Assembly: GCF_000150275.1 (NCBI RefSeq)
Contig: NW_002060950.1
Location: 2,220,106-2,284,105 of the forward strand
DNA from: Trichoplax adhaerens
Taxonomy: Eukaryota; Placozoa; Uniplacotomia; Trichoplacea; Trichoplacidae
Reading direction: 5' to 3'
DNA length: 64,000 bases
Position numbers and translations under genes: made by a program. The notes beneath the pieces are model-generated. The model was not told the origin of the DNA. It did no database searches and saw only the letters and a program-made list of their open reading frames with translations. Of this stretch, positions 59,197 through 64,000 are shown in pieces; positions within the stretch are counted from its first letter, which is position 1; each line of letters opens with the position of its first letter.

Positions 59197-61547
59197 TCTG
59201 CTTACAGATATTTATGGTCTGCTGTATTTTATTTGCCTTTCTTTATTATGGTGAAATCGCTATATAATAGTTCGTAACTATACAATAAACAGTTTCTGTC
59301 TACTGATAAATTACAGGATATTACTATTTATGTTTAATAAAAGAACTTAATATAGCATAAAAAGGAGGTGATATGTACCCCATTAATATCCTTGATTGCT
59401 ACATTAAACATGATTAAGCTACCAATAATGGCTGTGTATCTGAATATTAGTTGATTACTTATATTAGACATTGGCGATTGCTATTGATAGATGGTTAATT
59501 AATTAAATAAATTATAATATACAGATTTATTTGAATTAATACGTGCATTAGAATGTATACTATAGTTGCGAAGATGCATAACAATTTACTATGTTGGACA
59601 CTGATAATAGAGTAATCGAATCTTAGGAAGATCAACGCATATTTAAACTTGCTGGGTTATTTACCTCTCATAATATCGATAGCTGCAGTCAATACAGCAA
59701 CACTCCATCCTTTTTACAGCTTTTTTACTGTAAATTGACTCAACCAAATGTATTTAAACAAAAGAATTTTAGAGTCTGTAATGGTTTCGGTTCAGGATAT
59801 TTTAGATCAGATTTTAATGTTCAGTAGTTAATTACTACTTTTCTAAAACTCAATAATACGTAAAAGATTTTTAAAGTTTCACCTAGGCTAGGACTATTAT
59901 TGTGTAAGAATTAGATAATTTAAATTAAATAAAGTAATTGGATACTTTTTTTGTACAATTACTGCTCAGAATAGATGATGAAACATCATAATAGGCATTT
60001 ATTAGCAATTAATCAGTCAAATTATTCGGCTATATATTTATGGCTAGCTTCTGGTACGGTACAAGACGACTGTATTTATAAATATTGCGCCTGTAAGTTG
60101 AACCACTTTTTGAGAAACCTTTAGCAGAGCTCATTATAATTCTGGTGCCACTATAAAACGTAGGGCCTGCTTTTAAGTTTCTAATACTACTCTATGTAGA
60201 CCTATTATAAATTCATTAAATTTACGAACTGACATCTATTGAAATTTTGCATTATTAGCAGTAAGCAAATGTGATTAATTCGTGATGACTCTAGCTATTA
60301 ACACCTGTAACCTAAATTTCAGGTACGTGAAAGAAGGTTCATTTATTGATATTTCAGTCAGCTAGATAAGGGCCAGCACATCTATCGCAGAGATTCTGTA
60401 TAAAGTAGAACAGGAGATAGAATATCTATCTCCCAATCGTAGCTATTAATTATTGCCTTTTGCTTCTATTTCTACGGTTAGTTGATACAAAGTGCATAAA
60501 ATTGCATCACTAATGGCGATTTAGCTCATAATAATTGTACTTTTTGGTCGAAAATAGATTTAACTCTAACTCTAATCTTACTCGTAGTTTGAACTTAATC
60601 CTAGACAAGTGCTAACTTTAACCTTAATTCTAGGAATAAAATATGAAACTATCTTGATAGTCGTAAGATTTCGCTTGTTTATTATCGCATTCTATATGCA
60701 CCTAAGTAACTTCAATGAATATATATTGAATTACGTCAGATCAATAAATTTAAATAACTTATTTAATATTAAAACGTGAATATTTCTTTAATCCAATTAA
60801 TGATATAACGATTATATTGATAGCTTGTAATAAAAAAATTAAAAAAATGAATCTTGAAAAGAGAAAACTTTACAGCCCCGTATTCTTTAGTTTCTTTTAA
60901 GTAAGCAATGATCTTATATGATATCTCGTAGAAGTATTTAAATAAATACAGATAGCGTAAAGGATATGAAGACTTTGACATCACATGCATACGCTTATAT
61001 TCTTTATCCTAGTATTTTATATCAACTTAAAATTCGTAAAAGTGCGGTATCTTGTAGTAAATTAATGGTCTCATCATTATGAATAATTCATAATTGATAT
61101 ATCAGTCTAAAAGTTTGCTTAAAAACACAACTACTAAGCCTGGTCTACAGTTCATATCTTATATTTTGATTAAAGTTGTAATCTTTGAAAGAAATATGCT
61201 TTGTATGTGTGCTACAGTACAAGCAGAAGAATATATCTTACCCTTGCTTGATATTCACTATAATTAGAAGTACGTAATCATTGCTATTTATTCAATAACA
61301 TAATTTGTTGTCTGATATTTAATAGTATGGGTTTAACGACCATTGCGTTTCATCATTATCTTATTATAATATGATAAATCTGAACTATTTATAATCTTTT
61401 AGCTTAGATCGCACCGGGTATATAATGGTGAGCTAAAAATCATTACATAACATTTTATTAATAAAAATTTGTTTCTCCTATGTTTCAGGATTTAATATAT
61501 TTTCTTTTTCATGGTTCGTTCTATGCGCCAATAAATTGAAGCTGCAA
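59197..61547. other. Intergenic region after the membrane-protein array
   Basis: About 2.35 kb between convergent 3' ends. I see no fourth array copy or fragment. The 73-aa frame at 60769-60990 (-) has no family features. A CTAA-like run near 60555-60640 is too irregular to be called telomeric. Confidence 0.45.
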
Positions 61548-63054
61548 TTAAAAATTTCGTATCCAATTTTTCATCATTGCCAATACTTCTGTACTATTAT
61601 AACTTTTGATGAATTCTTCATCGCTGGGAGGCCTGATAATTTCCTCGCACTAGTTATTAAAAGGAAATAATTTCGACTTTGTCTTAGTATATAAATTTTA
61701 GAGTAAAATAGGAGTAAAGGCGTATACTTAGTTAGATTTAATTAGACTTTTTACAATTCCATTTTGTAACTATAGCTTGAGAAATTTTCGATAGAAATAT
61801 TATCAGCTGTCTGATAAGATAATTCTACAGAATATTTAATGAACCAAAATCTGTAATGTTCCAATATTTTTGGATTGGATTAAATTAATACAGTAGGTTT
61901 AGGCACAATTTATGTCGGCAAACTACAAGTTGAAAGTGTATTTATGGCACTTCCTCAAAAAATATCAGATTGATCTCATTAATAAATTTGATACGGTGTT
62001 GAACGCTTATTAATCTTTTGAGCGAGCAATAGAACCAAAAAATAGTTAAAGTGAGGCCAGCGTCAAACTTGAATAGCTGAAGTATGTTTATAGCTTCATA
62101 CATAGAATTGTTTAATAATACATAAAATATACTTACAATACTTAGCATGTGTAGCTTCTTTTCATAATCGTTATCCGAGCACTGACCATCATCATGTACT
62201 AATCCCACATTATCAATACCTTTACAGTTACTATCGGGTTCATCCTGCTTCTTCAAGAGTTTTAATATAAGGTGTCCGAATAGTTGTATATCTTTCTCTA
62301 CTTGTGTACCATTATCAACATTTGTTGCCAAAGTAAAATTATATAAAATTGCAGTTTTAGGTCCCTGTAGAAATGAAGTTTGAAGTTTAGTGAAATTATC
62401 TTCTTAACATATACTAACAGTAGTCAAATTGGAATAAGCTGAAATAGTTATGTTCGTTTCCATATGCCTAGGGTAAATCCGCTTGTTAGAGTATACATAC
62501 CTTTGGTGTTCTAGATCCATATAAAATTGAGTCGTCCTCTAATAGATTAATAGCTATGTTTTTTTGATGAATATAGACTAGTGCTTCCAATATATCCAGA
62601 GTGATGTCGTATAGGTTACCGATGCTAAGCGATTGAGAATTGGTTTTCATGACTTTGCAAAGCATTTCACCGTAAATTAGCTCGGTGCATATAACTCTGT
62701 AAAGCATTAAAAATTTATTATTTTATTTAGAGTTCTGTTTACTATAAATTATTAGTAAATAATAGTTCTTAATTTAATGTAGTAGTGCCAAAAACCTACA
62801 ATATGCAATTATGCAGTGAAGACTTACAGTTGCAAAAGAATATCGTTTACATTTTCACCCGGTGAACAGGTATATCGAAGTTCAGAGTAGGAAGATAACC
62901 AAAGAAATTTGACAATTCCTTCTGGCTTACCTGACTCTTTCGATAATAGTCTTAATATTCTAGCTTCATTAGCCCACATATTGCGCTCTTTGTTACTGAA
63001 TGATTTCAACATACCAAATACTTTATCGCTTTTCCAGTTCAGCCAAGCTGCCAT
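61548..63054 (-). CDS. Predicted pseudokinase (degenerate protein-kinase fold)
   Basis: Four exons join in frame to 250 aa from the ATG at 63054. Kinase landmarks by eye: a beta-3-like strand VFGMLK with Lys17, helix C WANEARILRLL with Glu30, strand GIVKFLW, hinge region VICTELIYGEM, helix E ILEALVYIHQKNIA, and helix F EKDIQLFG with the structural Asp166. Where HRDLKPENIL is expected the protein reads INLLEDDSIL (125-134), and the DFG position reads NFT (150-152). The catalytic and Mg-binding Asp are therefore both missing, and I infer no phosphotransfer. No Gly-rich loop is present. The sequence before the ATG is also a good acceptor (TGTAG at 63064-63068), so an upstream exon carrying that loop may have been missed. 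The C-lobe is short; the last exon (EEIIRPPSDEEF) is less certain. Exons (minus): 63054-62828, 62696-62501, 62364-62137, 61649-61548. Confidence 0.68.
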
Positions 63055-63063
63055 AATAAGAAA

Positions 63064-63605
63064 CTACAGAAGGAAGAGAAGAAGTGTCAATAAGAAAATG
63101 GAAAATATACTAACATGCAATAGTTATGTGTTATGTTTATTGTAAATTAATAAAGAAGTTTTAGAGCAAAAGAATAAAATTACATAGCTGTAATTTATAG
63201 AAATACGGTTAACACAGATCCAATATTATATGCTTATCGAAGTACTAGGTGCCTATTTAAATATTGCGATATTGAAGATCTGCCATGAAGCGTAAATCGC
63301 TTAATAGTTGTGTAGCTATGCAAATTGACACGTAGGAATATTTAAGAAAAAAGGAGATCATTATCTCAGTGGTGCTGATTATGCACACATATTTGAGTGT
63401 AGGAATAGTATACTTTTTATGATTCTGTTACGAACATAGATGAAAGGATCTTAAGGTATATACTGCACTGTTGGTGTATAGGACATTATTTAAATTTTGC
63501 TAGGTACTTTTAGATTGCTTATAAACATAAACGAGCTAGACAAAATGGCTACTAAGCAATTTATTTGTTCGTTACAAAAGCAACATTATATACCGGCCAA
63601 GCTCC
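63064..63605. other. Gap between GPCR 3' end and pseudokinase
   Basis: About 540 bp. It may hold an unrecognised 5' exon of the pseudokinase gene, because an acceptor-like site lies directly before that gene's first recognised exon. The + frame at 63565-63756 is the antisense of the GPCR tail exon. Confidence 0.4.
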
Positions 63606-64000
63606 TTATATACGTATTATCATTAAATTTAATACCTGTCCTTCTTTTAGCTGGCCACATTTTCTAATATTTACAATTGGCGGTTTATCAGCGGTTTCTA
63701 GATGGATTGATGAAATCAGTTTAGAACACCATATATTTATATATTCCATTAATTGAATGCTGGTATCTAATAAATGACTCTGTGTTCGATACTTACTTTT
63801 CATGGCTTCAAGTGGAACTGTGGGCGTAAAATTTCTAATGGTCCTTCTTGTGCTGTTAATAGTTGTATTGCTAGCTGAACTGGTGGAATAAACTTGTGAT
63901 TTAGTGGCAGATGTTCGCCGAGAGCTGGCCCATGACCTCATTAATCTTTCTTTAAAACTTTTTGTCGTCGCTGTGTATAGTATCGGATTAATTGCTGAAT
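63606..64000 (-). CDS. Rhodopsin-type GPCR, 3' end (partial at window edge)
   Basis: The frame enters from beyond the right edge. Its first residues contain the class A GPCR TM7 signature NPILY, followed by an amphipathic helix 8 (TKSFKERLMRSW) and a Ser/Thr/Arg-rich cytoplasmic tail (SSRRTSATK, NSTRRTIRNFTPTVP), which would offer phosphorylation sites for arrestin binding. Ligand class cannot be judged because TM1-TM6 lie outside the window. Read straight through, the frame ends at 63606. A strong splice donor (GTAAGTAT, exon end near 63799) means the true C-terminus may instead lie in a later exon. Confidence 0.75.
   Translation of the reverse strand, partial: SAINPILYTATTKSFKERLMRSWASSRRTSATKSQVYSTSSASNTTINSTRRTIRNFTPTVPLEAMKSKYRTQSHLLDTSIQLMEYINIWCSKLISSIHLETADKPPIVNIRKCGQLKEGQVLNLMIIRI

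Noticed and set aside
60555-60640. Interstitial telomere-like CTAA/TTAGG-type repeat
   Set aside because: Units vary in length and sequence (AACTCTAACTCTAATC...); no stretch of perfect hexamers.

Overview
The window reads as AT-rich nuclear DNA of an animal. Genes are cut into many short exons (about 35-225 bp) by mostly short introns with strong GT(AAG)...AG borders, and the recognisable proteins are animal or eukaryotic families: kinesin-5, DDRGK1, a TAPP-type double-PH protein, a BPHL-like hydrolase, a kinase-fold protein and a rhodopsin-type GPCR tail. The gene content and compact intron style suggest an early-branching metazoan, most likely a placozoan (Trichoplax-like). That assignment is an inference; a cnidarian or sponge is not excluded.

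Left third (1-21,001): two kinesin-5 (KIF11/BimC) paralogs point at each other, copy A on + (2321-9322, 29 exons, 944 aa) and copy B on - (21001-13901, 31 exons, 1067 aa), with DDRGK1 (-, 12264-10169, 8 exons, 322 aa) between them. I assembled all three models by hand; each joins in frame from ATG to stop. A and B have the same exon plan (21 of the 26 exons from 3 to 28 are identical in length), but A lacks B's C-terminal tail, which holds a KEN motif and an extra CDK-type site.

Middle (21,002-34,597): a region between divergent genes carries runs of the pentamer ACTGT that flip strand and form palindromes; a similar block lies just upstream of the DDRGK1 start. It is followed by a TAPP1/2-like (PLEKHA1/2) gene (+, 23686-28045, 11 exons, 345 aa) and an intronless BPHL-like alpha/beta hydrolase (-, 31839-31027) whose nucleophile elbow has Cys instead of Ser.

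Right half (34,598-59,196): three tandem head-to-tail copies of one multi-pass membrane protein gene (521, 516 and 524 aa), each with 16 exons, 12 of which are identical in length in all three copies. I do not recognise the family; this is the best candidate for something undescribed.

Far right (61,548-64,000, - strand): a small predicted pseudokinase with the HRD and DFG motifs replaced, and the 3' end of a rhodopsin-type GPCR that runs off the window. Remaining stretches look intergenic.
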